The translations under genes were made by a program, and so were the position numbers. Below, one piece after another: positions 36,567 to 44,800 of a DNA stretch of 64,000 nucleotides (position 1 is the stretch's first letter; the number at the start of each line of letters is the position of its first letter). Source of the DNA: Streptomyces sp. NA02950 (lineage in GTDB: Bacteria > Actinomycetota > Actinomycetes > Streptomycetales > Streptomycetaceae); the NCBI RefSeq assembly GCF_013364155.1, contig NZ_CP054916.1, positions 8,710,001 through 8,774,000 on the forward strand. Reading direction: 5' to 3'. Under the pieces are notes generated by a model. The model searched no databases and was not told the DNA's origin. It saw nothing but the letters and a program-made list of their open reading frames with translations.

Positions 36567-38063
36567 ATGCCGGACCTCACCCATGAGGAGTGGCAGCGCC
36601 GCGCCGCGGCGCTGCCCGCCGCACTGCCCGTCCACCACCACATCGACGGTGTGTCAGAGCCCGGGGCGGGAGCCGCGTTCGCGGTGGTCTCGCCCCGCGA
36701 CGGCGCGGTGCTGACGAAGGTGGCCGACGCCGGGCCGGAGGAGGTGGACCTCGCGGTGGCCGCCGCCCGCCGGGCGTTCGACACCGGACCCTGGCCACGT
36801 CTCTCCCCGGCCGAGCGCGGACGGGTGCTGGTACGGATCGCCGGGCTGCTGGAGGAGCGGCGGGAGGCCCTCGCCCTCATCATCAGCCTGGAGATGGGCA
36901 AACCCGTCACCGATGCCCATGACATCGAACTGCGCGCCGCCATCAGCACCTTCCGCTGGTACGGGGAACTCGCCGACAAGCTGGCCGACGCCTCCCCGCA
37001 CACCGCGCCCGACGCGCTGGCCCTGGTCACCCGGGAGCCGACGGGGGTGGTCGGCGCCGTCGTGCCCTGGAACTTCCCGCTGACCCTCGCCGCATGGAAG
37101 GTGGCACCCGCCCTGGCCGCGGGCTGCACGGTCGTCCTCAAACCGTCGGAGTGCTCACCGCTGTCCGCGCTGCGCTTGAGCGAACTGGCCACCGAGGCGG
37201 GCCTGCCGCCCGGGGTGCTGAACGTGGTCACCGGCGACGGCCCCACCGCCGGGCGCGCCATCGGACTCCACCCCGACGTGGACGTGGTGGCCTTCACCGG
37301 CTCCGCACCGGTCGGCCGCCACTTCCTGCGCTACGCCGCCGACTCCAACCTCAAACGCGTCTGGCTGGAGCTGGGCGGCAAGTCCCCGCACATCATCCTC
37401 CCCGACGCCCCCGATCTGGACCTCGCCGCCGCCACCGCCGCCTGGGGCATCTTTTTCAACCAGGGGGAGATGTGCACCGCGCCCTCCCGGCTGCTGGTGC
37501 ACTCCGCCGTCGCCGAGCGGGTCACCGAGGCCGTGGTGGCACGCGCCCGGGCCCTGCGCGTCGGCGATCCGCTCGATCCCGCCACCGAGATGGGTGCCCT
37601 GGCCGGAGCGGCCCATCTGCGGCGGGTCCTGGACCACATCGGCACCGGAGCGGCGGAGGGCGCCCGGCTGCTCACCGGCGGCAGCGCCACCCTCACCGGC
37701 ACCGGCGGCAGCTATCTGGAACCCACGGTCTTCGACCGGGTGGATCCCGGCGCCCGGCTGGCCCGCGAGGAGATCTTCGGCCCGGTGCTGTCCGTCCTCA
37801 CCTTCGACGACCTCGACGAGGCGGTGCGCCTCGCCAACGCCACCGACTACGGGCTCGCCGCCGGGCTGTGGACCTCCGACCTCACCACCGCCCACCGGGT
37901 CTCCCGCGCCCTGCGGGCCGGGACCGTCTGGGTCAACTGCTACGAGGAAGGCGATCTGACCGTGCCCTTCGGCGGGATGAAACAGTCCGGCAACGGCCGC
38001 GACAAGTCCGCGCACGCGCTGGAGAAGTACACCGAACTCAAGACCACCTGGATCCGGCTGTGA
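36567..38063 (+). CDS. PuuC-like aldehyde dehydrogenase
   Basis: A 498-residue aldehyde dehydrogenase. Catalytic Cys303 is in FFNQGEMCTAPSRLL, Glu268 in LELGGKSP, and Asn169 in VPWNFP. The C-terminal segment KQSGNGRDKSAHALEKYTEL is characteristic of PuuC (gamma-glutamyl-gamma-aminobutyraldehyde dehydrogenase) and close relatives. It oxidises an aminoaldehyde or arylacetaldehyde to the acid with NAD(P). Its stop overlaps the PuuD-like start (38060-38063), so the two are translationally coupled. That coupling supports a gamma-glutamylated substrate. Confidence 0.87.
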   Translation: MPDLTHEEWQRRAAALPAALPVHHHIDGVSEPGAGAAFAVVSPRDGAVLTKVADAGPEEVDLAVAAARRAFDTGPWPRLSPAERGRVLVRIAGLLEERREALALIISLEMGKPVTDAHDIELRAAISTFRWYGELADKLADASPHTAPDALALVTREPTGVVGAVVPWNFPLTLAAWKVAPALAAGCTVVLKPSECSPLSALRLSELATEAGLPPGVLNVVTGDGPTAGRAIGLHPDVDVVAFTGSAPVGRHFLRYAADSNLKRVWLELGGKSPHIILPDAPDLDLAAATAAWGIFFNQGEMCTAPSRLLVHSAVAERVTEAVVARARALRVGDPLDPATEMGALAGAAHLRRVLDHIGTGAAEGARLLTGGSATLTGTGGSYLEPTVFDRVDPGARLAREEIFGPVLSVLTFDDLDEAVRLANATDYGLAAGLWTSDLTTAHRVSRALRAGTVWVNCYEEGDLTVPFGGMKQSGNGRDKSAHALEKYTELKTTWIRL

Positions 38064-38788
38064 CCGGCCCGCGTCCGCTGATCGCCGTTCCGGCCCGTTT
38101 CTCCGCCACCACCTCGGCCCTGCGCTTCGCCGCCGAGGTGACCGCCCGTGCCCTGGCCGAGGCGGTCTGGAGGGCCGGCGGCGAACCCGCAACCATCCAC
38201 CCCCACGCGCCCGGCGGCACCGCCGACCCCGCCGAAGTGGCCGCCCGCCTCGAGCGGTTCGACGGGGTGCTGCTGCCCGGCGGCGGCGATCTGGACCCCC
38301 GCCGCTACGGCGGCGGTCCGGCCCACACCAGCGTCTACGACGTGGACGGCGAACAGGACGGCTTCGACCTCGAACTGGCCCGCCGGGCACTGGAGTCCGG
38401 AGTGCCGCTGCTCGCGGTCTGCCGGGGTCTCCAGGTGGTCAACACCGTGCTCGGCGGCACCCTCGAACAGGACATGGGCGGCCAGGACCGCGACCACCGC
38501 CATCTGGTGCACCCGGTGGCCCTGCGCCCCGGGTCGCTCGTGGCGCGGGCCACCGGCGCCGAGAAGGTGGACGTCTCCTGCTACCACCACCAGCGCACCG
38601 ACCGCCTCGGCGCCGGGCTCGAGGTCACCGCCACCGCGGCCGACGGCACCGTGGAGGCATGCGAACGGCCCACCGCGCGCGGCTGGTTCACCGCCGTCCA
38701 GTGGCATCCCGAGGACACCGCCCACCGGGACCCCGCCCAGCAGGGGCTGTTCGACGCACTGGTGCGCGCCGCCCGCGAACGCAGCTGA
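38060..38788 (+). CDS. PuuD-like gamma-glutamyl hydrolase (class I glutamine amidotransferase fold)
   Basis: A 242-residue class I GATase-fold hydrolase (peptidase C26). The nucleophile is Cys121 in LLAVCRGLQVVN, and the catalytic His216 and Glu218 are in AVQWHPEDT. GVLLPGGGDLDPRRYG is the oxyanion loop. In the Puu pathway PuuD removes the gamma-glutamyl group to free the acid product and recycle glutamate. GTG start overlapping the upstream stop. Immediately downstream lies MITE-like copy 2. Confidence 0.87.
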   Translation: MTGPRPLIAVPARFSATTSALRFAAEVTARALAEAVWRAGGEPATIHPHAPGGTADPAEVAARLERFDGVLLPGGGDLDPRRYGGGPAHTSVYDVDGEQDGFDLELARRALESGVPLLAVCRGLQVVNTVLGGTLEQDMGGQDRDHRHLVHPVALRPGSLVARATGAEKVDVSCYHHQRTDRLGAGLEVTATAADGTVEACERPTARGWFTAVQWHPEDTAHRDPAQQGLFDALVRAARERS

Positions 38789-38799
38789 GCCCCCGCCTC

Positions 38800-38988
38800 G
38801 TGCCGCGTCAGTCAAGGTGTGCCCGGTGGCGAGGCGTCCTGGCACGTGCGATCGCAAGGCGGCGGGGAAGCACTCGTAGTGGGCCTACTCGGGCTTTCGG
38901 CCAACGCGGCGAGAGGGGGCACCTCCCAGCGGTAGCCGGGGGAGCGTGCCAGGGCGGCGAGCGAGGCGAACCTTGGCTGACGCGGCAC
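38800..38988. mobile_element. MITE-like repeat, copy 2 (189 bp, inverted relative to copy 1)
   Basis: The ends are near-perfect terminal inverted repeats: GTGCCGCGTCAGTCAAGG at 38800 and CCTTGGCTGACGCGGCAC ending at 38988. The interior matches 30661-30817 on the opposite strand, with an additional insert of about 30 bp. No open frame. Read in the same sense as copy 1, it begins right after CTAG, which here forms the stop codon of the MarR gene. A non-autonomous element moved by an IS transposase encoded elsewhere is the simplest reading. Confidence 0.75.
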
Positions 38989-39560
38989 TAGGACTTCGGA
39001 CGGCGCCCGCTGCGGCGCGGGGCCGGTTCGGCGCCGTCCAGGAGGGCGAGCCGGCGCTCCTCGCCGTGCGTCTCGACCTGGAGCACGACCTGGCGCAGTG
39101 CCTCCGCGGTGCGCAGGCACTCCTCGTCGGACAGCTGCCCGACGACGAACGCCTCCTCCTCGTTGAAGTCCGGGAAGACGCGCCGCATCAGCGCCTCGCC
39201 CTCCTCGGTGAGGCCGAGCAGCACCAGCCTGCCGTCGCTGGGGTGGCCGGAGCGCCGGATCAGACCGCGGGACTCCAGGGTGCGGGCGACGCCGGTGAGC
39301 GTGCCCTTGGAGATGCCCGCCTCCTCCGCCACGTTCCGGGTCTCCGACTCGCCCCAGATCCACACCACCCAGAGCACCACGAAGGCCGTCCAGGTCAGAT
39401 CGCAGCCGCGCAGCACCGAGTTCTCCAGATGCTGCCGCACCGCCGACGCGGCCCGGTAGATGTTGGACACCATGGCCATCTGCTCACGGCGGATCGGAAT
39501 GCCACCGAGCTTGGCCGCGACCAGCTTCTCGGTGTCGGTAATGGAACGGTGGCCGGGCAC
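38988..39560 (-). CDS. MarR-family transcriptional regulator
   Basis: A 190-residue MarR winged-helix regulator. The core is LTWTAFVVLWVVWIWGESETRNVAEEAGISKGTLTGVARTLE with recognition helix and wing SRGLIRRSGHPSDGRLVLLGLTEEGEAL. GTG start at 39560 is supported by GAGGAG seven bases upstream. Its last codon is followed by a TAG lying at the edge of the MITE-like repeat. The frame remains open upstream through a truncated regulator gene to 40160, so a longer fusion product is possible in principle. Confidence 0.87.
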   Translation of the reverse strand: MPGHRSITDTEKLVAAKLGGIPIRREQMAMVSNIYRAASAVRQHLENSVLRGCDLTWTAFVVLWVVWIWGESETRNVAEEAGISKGTLTGVARTLESRGLIRRSGHPSDGRLVLLGLTEEGEALMRRVFPDFNEEEAFVVGQLSDEECLRTAEALRQVVLQVETHGEERRLALLDGAEPAPRRSGRRPKS

Positions 39561-39596
39561 GGGCGGGCTCCTCACATCGGCTTCGAACGGTGACGC

Positions 39597-40160
39597 GACG
39601 GCGAACCGGCGTTTCCATCGTTCGAGGTCAAATGTACCGTGCCGCCGGTGAGCGGGGCGCGGACCGCGGGGGCCGCCCGCTGACCGCCCGGACCGCTCGT
39701 GGTCGACCTGGGCCCGGATGCGTTCCCAGTACGGGGCGATGGCGGCCTCGTGGTACGCCTGGACGGCACGGCCGAGCAGTGTCAGCGCATCGGGGTCGCC
39801 GTCGGCCAGCGAGCGTGTCCAGGGCGGCAGCCGCCGCCCTCCGGCGAGCAGCCCGATATCGCGCCGCAGCCGGGCCCGCGGGGTGCTCAGCACCTCGTCA
39901 AGACCCTCGTCCGCGTCGTACAGCGGGGTCGCCGGAGTGAGAAAGTCCGGAAAATAGCCCCTCGTTGGCACCAGGGCGGTCAACAGGCCGGTCGAGCGCG
40001 GCAGCTTGGGGCCGACCGACCGCCGCCACTGTCCGGGGACCAGCCCCTGGTTCTGAGGGCGGAGGGTGTGCGGGCTCAGCACGGTTTCCCACATGGCCAC
40101 CGGCCCCGCGGCCACGCGGGTGAGTCCCAGGTCCTGACCGGTGAAATGAATGCGTAGCAC
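39597..40160 (-). pseudogene. truncated ArsR-like regulator (DUF5937-type N-terminus)
   Basis: From GTG 40160 the minus strand encodes MLRIHFTGQDLGLTRVAAGP and then VAMWETVLSPHTLR. This is the typical start of a Streptomyces ArsR-like regulator group with a long N-terminal domain before the HTH. Homology-like sequence continues to about AIAPYWERIRAQVDHER (residue 140) and then turns into unrelated basic sequence; the C-terminal winged helix is missing. The frame runs on without a stop into the MarR gene. I call it a 3'-truncated pseudogene. Confidence 0.6.
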
Positions 40161-40345
40161 AGCGCCCCCGTGACTCCGTCGCCTGCTTTGTTTCCTCCGT
40201 ATCACGTTCCGGGCACGGGCCCTACCCGGGCACGGCGGAGACGCGGTGTATTTCAGTCTTGAATGAACGACCGGTGGACGCACACACGTCCGCCCGGCGG
40301 AAGCCGCCGGGCGGACGCACGCGGAGGTGAGCCGGGCGCGGAGCG

Positions 40346-41368
40346 TCAGCCCGCGGAGAGCGCGGGGTCGCTCGTGCCCGCCCGCCCGGTCTCGACATGG
40401 CCGGCCAGTCGCCGCAGATAGCCGCTGTCCCCGTCGGAGGCCACCGACACGTCGTACCACTGGTGGCTGCGCTTGGTGTCCACGGTGTGCACGGCCCGCC
40501 CGCCCGGCCGGAGCCGGTACTCGGCCCTCTTCTGGTGGTGGTAGCCATCGGTGACGGTGAGCCGTACCGCCGTGTCGCCCTGGTTGGTCAGGGTCAGCTC
40601 CACCTCGCCGGTGGCCCGGACGTGACGGGCCGACACCTCGGGCCCGCGGCCGGTGATCCGGCCGGTGAGGTGGCGGACGAAGCCGCCCGGCCCGTGCACC
40701 TCGACGTCGTAGGTGTCCTTGCCCTCGGCGGTCCCCCAGGTGCCGGACAGGTGCTTGCCCGCCTCGACGGTGTAGCCCCACGGTCCGTCCGGGTGGCTCG
40801 CGGAGGTGACGTGGAAGTGCGCGCCTGCCTTGCCGCGGTTGGCGAAGTCCAGCCGCAGGCTGCCGTTCGCCACGGTGGCGTCGGCGGACAGGTCGTACGG
40901 CAGCGGCCGGGCGCGCCGCAGCCCGGACTCCTGGTGGGGCAGCGAGGGGTTGGCCGGGGGCGTGGGCACGTAGTCCGGGTGCCGGTCGTGGTCCGGCGGC
41001 AGATAGCCGTCGGTGTCCGGGAGGGACGGGACCTTGGTGTCGCTGCGCGCGAAGTCGAATGCCCCCGTCAGGTCACCGCACACCGCGCGGCGCCACCGCG
41101 AGATGTTCGGCTCCTCGACACCGAAGCGCTCCTCCATCAGCCGGATGATCGAGGTGTGGTCCAGCGTCTGGGAGCACACATAGCCACCGGTGCTCCACGG
41201 CGACACCACCAGCATCGGGACCCGCTGGCCGAGGCCGTAGGGGCCCGCGGGCTGGGACGCGGAGCCCGGGTAGAGCTCACCGGTGGTGTCCACGGTCGAG
41301 GCGCCGCGGTCCTCGGCGGGCGCGTACGCCGGTATCACGTGGTCGAAGAAGCCGTCGTTCTCGTCGTA
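40346..41368 (-). pseudogene. phospholipase C, C-terminal fragment (split by element)
   Basis: This is the 3' half of the phospholipase C gene whose 5' half is at 52678-53719. It begins inside the 13-bp core with the codons for TYDEND, then GFFDHVIPAYAPAEDRGAS. It includes VPMLVVSPWSTGGYVCSQTLDHTSIIRLMEERFGV, the metal-site region, and two C-terminal beta domains (SLRLDFANRGKAGAHFHVTS and EVELTLTNQGDTAVRLTVTD). An open frame extends upstream to 41686 through element DNA but has no homology there. Without the N-terminal half, including the Tat signal, no active enzyme is expected unless the element excises. Confidence 0.9.
41356..41368. other. attL core
   Basis: CGTTCTCGTCGTA, identical to 52678-52690. 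On the minus strand it encodes Tyr-Asp-Glu-Asn and the first base of Asp, codons 344-348 of the intact phospholipase C. Chromosome lies to the left, element to the right. Identity ends at 41368/52690 on the right and at 41356/52678 on the left. Confidence 0.85.
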
Positions 41369-41443
41369 CGTAAGCCTGAGCCCCGCCGGGCTCGCGGCAC
41401 CCTCGGGGCCAGGGCTTATCGCACCCTGTCTGAACTGCAGAAA

Positions 41444-41492
41444 GGCGATTTCCGGCCGTCCGGGCGGCTTGAAATCGCCCCCTACCTGCGGG
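41444..41492. repeat. left end module: inverted repeat plus CTACCTGCGGG
   Basis: GGCGATTTC (41444-41452) and GAAATCGCC (41471-41479) form a 9-bp inverted repeat, followed by CTACCTGCGGG at 41482-41492. The right end of the element has the same arrangement with a different dyad (52593-52660). The pair is a candidate for integrase arm-type or excisionase binding sites near the ends. Confidence 0.5.
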
Positions 41493-41737
41493 GACACGGA
41501 GCGCCGGGATTCCGCCGGGTCGAACGGCTGTGCGGACGGGTCTGTGATAATGTGCAGTCCAGCTCCTGAAGAGAGCAGCATCCGATTTGTCCGGGACCTC
41601 CTGGTTCGGGGCGCCGCTGCTATCCAAAGGAGCTTTTGCATGTCCGAGTACCAACATTCAAGTACGAGTGTGCACACACCACTCACACCCTCACCTGCGC
41701 AGACATGTCAACTCGGCCCTCTTCACCAGGTCGCATT

Positions 41738-42066
41738 CCGCTCCCGAGGCCCCTGGGGACTCGCTGTTTCCGCATGTAGACGGCTGAATAGCCGCTCCCG
41801 AGGCCCCTGGGGACTCGGAGGGGACTCGCCCCAAAACCCCTGGTCAGCCCATGTTTACGACCCCTTCCGAGTCCCCGAGTCCCCTCTTTTGAAAAGCTAC
41901 GCGTAAGGGGTGATTAATTAACGCCTCTCACCGACCTAAATCCCCGTACGTATAGGGGAGCTTTTGTCGGATAGGGCCTCGGGGACTCGCCCGCCCAGAA
42001 AACAGCCTCTGACCTGCTCGAATAGCCGAGTCCCTCAGGGGACTCGAAGGGACTCGAAGGGACTCG
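41738..42066. repeat. GGGACTCG iteron array, candidate replication origin
   Basis: The octamer GGGACTCG occurs ten times in 311 bp. Forward copies start at 41756, 41810, 41821, 41982, 42039, 42049 and 42059; inverted copies start at 41868, 41876 and 42027. The last three forward copies are exactly 10 bp apart, about one helical turn. Two copies are embedded in a 26-bp perfect direct repeat (41738-41763 and 41792-41817). An AT-rich patch, TGATTAATTAACG, lies at about 41911-41923. Lying just upstream of the primase-helicase, this looks like a satellite or plasmid-type origin. Confidence 0.75.
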
Positions 42067-42099
42067 TTTTCCCTGTAGAGCCGCACTATTTCCGCCTCT

Positions 42100-42118
42100 C
42101 TGCACATACGATGTGCAG
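42100..42118. promoter_or_regulatory. perfect dyad CTGCACAT-ACG-ATGTGCAG
   Basis: An 8-bp perfect inverted repeat with a 3-bp spacer in the leader of the ribbon-helix-helix-like gene. The half-site ATGTGCAG also occurs at 41550-41557 and 47178-47185 in other intergenic regions of the element. It is probably an operator for an element-encoded regulator; which one is unknown. Confidence 0.5.
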
Positions 42119-42245
42119 ATTTCAGCCTCGACATTCATGTCTGCATATACGACTCACCACATCGCAATTCGTGTGCCCCGTCGCCGTTTAAGAATTCAAG
42201 GTAAGGTTGACCTAGGCAATCAACGACGCACAGAAAGGCTCCGCT

Positions 42246-42461
42246 ATGGCTTCTCACGGGCGCCCCAGTAACGGCATTCAGCACATGCCCGGCCTGGGTG
42301 CATCGGTTCACGAGGAAGTCGCCAGGGCATTCAAGGCGCGCGCATCGGAGCAGGGCATCAGTACCCGCGCCCTGGTCCGCGAACTGCTTTACGAGTACGC
42401 GCGTACGGAGTTCGGACTAGACGTCGAGACGCCCCCGGCGACTGCCGCAGTCCTGAAATGA
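42246..42461 (+). CDS. small ribbon-helix-helix-like protein
   Basis: A 71-residue protein. Residues about 18-50 read GASVHEEVARAFKARASEQG then ISTRALVRELLYEYA, a short strand followed by two helices as in ribbon-helix-helix (Arc/CopG/FitA-like) DNA-binding proteins. GAAAGG lies upstream of the ATG. The stop overlaps the primase-helicase start by 4 bp (ATGA), so it is coupled to replication. It could control copy number or repress the adjacent promoter through the nearby dyad. The fold call is by pattern only. Confidence 0.65.
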   Translation: MASHGRPSNGIQHMPGLGASVHEEVARAFKARASEQGISTRALVRELLYEYARTEFGLDVETPPATAAVLK

Positions 42462-44800
42462 CAACAGCCCCGATCGCCACAATCGGGGCCGCAGAGAAAG
42501 GAAACTCGTTGCCGAGTTCCAGTATACCGCGAAAGGTCGAAGATCGCCCTGTCGCGAAAAAGCCAGGTCGCCCCAAGCACGAGGCGACCTTTGTGTACAA
42601 GACGCCGGAAGCCAAGCCTGTATTCCGCGAAGTCAAGACAGAGGGCAAGGGCTTCTTCGTCCAGACGTATGCGGGTGGCACCTGGAAGGCCGGTCTGCCC
42701 AAGAAGTACGCCGACCTCCTGTACCGCGCCGACGCGCTCGCTACGGCCACGGGCACCGTGTACTGGGTAGAAGGGCCCAAAGACGCCGAAAGCCTGCGAG
42801 AGGCCGGTTATCTCGCCACTACGACACACGGCGGGGTGCCCAACTTCAAGGAATCCTCGGTCGCGTACTTCGGCCCCGGAATCACGCTGGTCGTGGTTGT
42901 GCCGGACGAGGACGAGGCTGGATACAAGCTGCTCGCCAAGAAGATTGCAGCCCTGAAGAAGCACAACATCCCTTATGAGGTGCGCGGCGTTCCGGAGGGC
43001 AAGGACGCGACAGACGCTCTGGCTCTGGGCTACAACCCCGAGGACTGGTGGCAGCTCACACCCGAGGACATCGAGGAGCGCACGGCTAACCCTTATCTCC
43101 ACCGCCTTCTGCGAGCGCTCACTCTCTACAACGACGAGCCCAAGGACATCAAGCCCGGTCAGCCGACGCCTTGCCCCGCGCACACGGACGACAATCCGTC
43201 ATTCTCCTGCGACGAGGGTGACGACAAGGCCGTCAAGCTGTACTGCTTTGCCGGATGTGGATTCGACGAGGTGTGCAAGGCTCTCGACATTCCGCAAAAG
43301 GATGTTGACAGGCTGTTGGATCGCCAGAAGAAAGCCGTACTGAATAGCTCCAGGCTGCCCAAGACGGATTCCCACACGCACAACGCGGCCGTGGCTATCG
43401 AGCGTCTCGCGGGACAGGTGGTCTACGTCCGCGATCACAAGGAGTACTACGCGTTCGTCCAACGCGAGGGCTGGAGGCGAGACCGCAGCATTGTGCGCAG
43501 GATCATTCAGCAGATGGGCGAGGAGCAGCTGAAGGCCGGCATGGCTCTGGTGTCCGAAGAGGGGGCCACCGAGAAGCAGAAGGCGCGCGGCGCTCAGCTC
43601 ATCAAGTCCGGCTACATGTGTCTGAGCAACCCCGGTCAGAAGAACATCATGGAGGTAATGTCGCAGAGCACGGAAATGGTGATCATCGACCGATTCTCCG
43701 AGCGCTTCGACACCAACCCGAACATCCTGGTGTGCAAGAACGGTGTTGTTGAGCTGAAGGAGACAGGCCACACCTTCCGCACAGAGCTGCGCCCGGACGA
43801 CTGGACAACGCTTAGCACGGGTGTGGACTACATTCCGGCCGCGTTCTGCGCCGACCTGGATAAGGTGCTCACGACATTCTGGCCGGAAGACGAGGTTCGG
43901 GATTACCTCCACCGGGCGATGGGCTACAGCCTGTTGGGCGGAAATCCTGAGCGTTGGTTCTTCGTGATGATGGGCGTCACCACGGGCGGTAAGACGACGC
44001 TCGCGGAAGCCGTGGCATCTGCCCTCGGGGACTACGCGGACACCTATCAGCAGTCGCTGTTTCACGGCAACGTCTCCGACAAGCCACGGCCGGACCTGCT
44101 CTCGCTCATGCCGCGCCGTGTTATCTCCTCTTCCGAGGCAGGCGAGGGATGGACGCTGCACGGAGACCGCATCAAGAACCTGACCGGCGCTGAGCCGCTG
44201 AAGATGCGCGACCTGTTCGCCGGGGCAGACGACACGATCCGTCGAGAGCCGATGTACACCCCTTGGATGTCGACCAACAGCGCCCCCAAGATCACTGGAA
44301 TTGACGAGGCCACCGCGCGCCGCATCTGCGCTATCCCGTGTGATGTGTCGATCTCCAAGGCCGATGAAGACCCCACCATCCGCACGCGGTTGAAGACGAG
44401 CGAGACGGCCAAGCGGGGCACGCTGGCTTGGCTCGTCAAGGGCTGGGACGAGTACTGCGCCCACAAGCTCACCGAGCAAGCCGAATCCATCCAGGAGCGA
44501 ACCAACAAATTCCTTCGGGATGCGTCTGGACAGGGCGGATTCTTCGAATCCTGCATTCTCAAGGGCGAGGCTGACGAATTCTTCACCACAAACGAGCTGT
44601 GGCCCGCATATCAGACATGGGCACACGCAAACGACGTGCGCGACGGATTCAAGAGCCAGGCCGAATGCACGCGCGCTATCGCTGCTGCCTGTGGAAATCA
44701 GAAACCCAAGGGTCAGCGCAAGCGCGTCAACGGCGTTCAGCAGTACGTAATTCTCGGATATCGACTCATCACCCCTGGCGACAACAAGGAGTCCAACTAA
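42458..44800 (+). CDS. TOPRIM-zinc-D5/SF3 primase-helicase
   Basis: A 780-residue replication protein. A TOPRIM-like domain covers residues about 98-195, with Glu104 in YWVEGPKDAESL and the acidic PDEDEAG at 149-155. Next comes a zinc-binding segment at about 239-267 (CPAH ... C251 ... YCFAGC) like the CHC2 finger of DnaG. A D5_N-like region follows, then an SF3/D5 helicase with Walker A GVTTGGKTT (Lys512), SSSEAGEGW, and WMSTNSAPKI with the sensor region. It should prime and unwind element DNA from the iteron origin. The TOPRIM-before-zinc order is unusual; DnaG and most phage primases have zinc first. It is coupled to the upstream small gene. Confidence 0.88.
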   Translation: MTTAPIATIGAAEKGNSLPSSSIPRKVEDRPVAKKPGRPKHEATFVYKTPEAKPVFREVKTEGKGFFVQTYAGGTWKAGLPKKYADLLYRADALATATGTVYWVEGPKDAESLREAGYLATTTHGGVPNFKESSVAYFGPGITLVVVVPDEDEAGYKLLAKKIAALKKHNIPYEVRGVPEGKDATDALALGYNPEDWWQLTPEDIEERTANPYLHRLLRALTLYNDEPKDIKPGQPTPCPAHTDDNPSFSCDEGDDKAVKLYCFAGCGFDEVCKALDIPQKDVDRLLDRQKKAVLNSSRLPKTDSHTHNAAVAIERLAGQVVYVRDHKEYYAFVQREGWRRDRSIVRRIIQQMGEEQLKAGMALVSEEGATEKQKARGAQLIKSGYMCLSNPGQKNIMEVMSQSTEMVIIDRFSERFDTNPNILVCKNGVVELKETGHTFRTELRPDDWTTLSTGVDYIPAAFCADLDKVLTTFWPEDEVRDYLHRAMGYSLLGGNPERWFFVMMGVTTGGKTTLAEAVASALGDYADTYQQSLFHGNVSDKPRPDLLSLMPRRVISSSEAGEGWTLHGDRIKNLTGAEPLKMRDLFAGADDTIRREPMYTPWMSTNSAPKITGIDEATARRICAIPCDVSISKADEDPTIRTRLKTSETAKRGTLAWLVKGWDEYCAHKLTEQAESIQERTNKFLRDASGQGGFFESCILKGEADEFFTTNELWPAYQTWAHANDVRDGFKSQAECTRAIAAACGNQKPKGQRKRVNGVQQYVILGYRLITPGDNKESN

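Noticed and set aside
40346..41686. A 446-codon minus-strand frame covering the phospholipase C-terminal half plus element DNA
   Set aside because: The first 106 or so codons (41369-41686) are element sequence without homology or a ribosome-binding site. Only the part from 41368 down is phospholipase. The long frame is an accident of the junction.
41640..41906. An 88-codon plus-strand frame with AAAGGAG before its ATG
   Set aside because: Its codons lack the third-position bias seen even in the element, and most of it consists of the iteron repeats. The ribosome-binding match is probably chance.
41738..42066. CRISPR array
   Set aside because: Repeats are only 8 bp (or one 26-bp pair), occur in both orientations with irregular spacing, and no cas genes are present. 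An iteron origin fits better.
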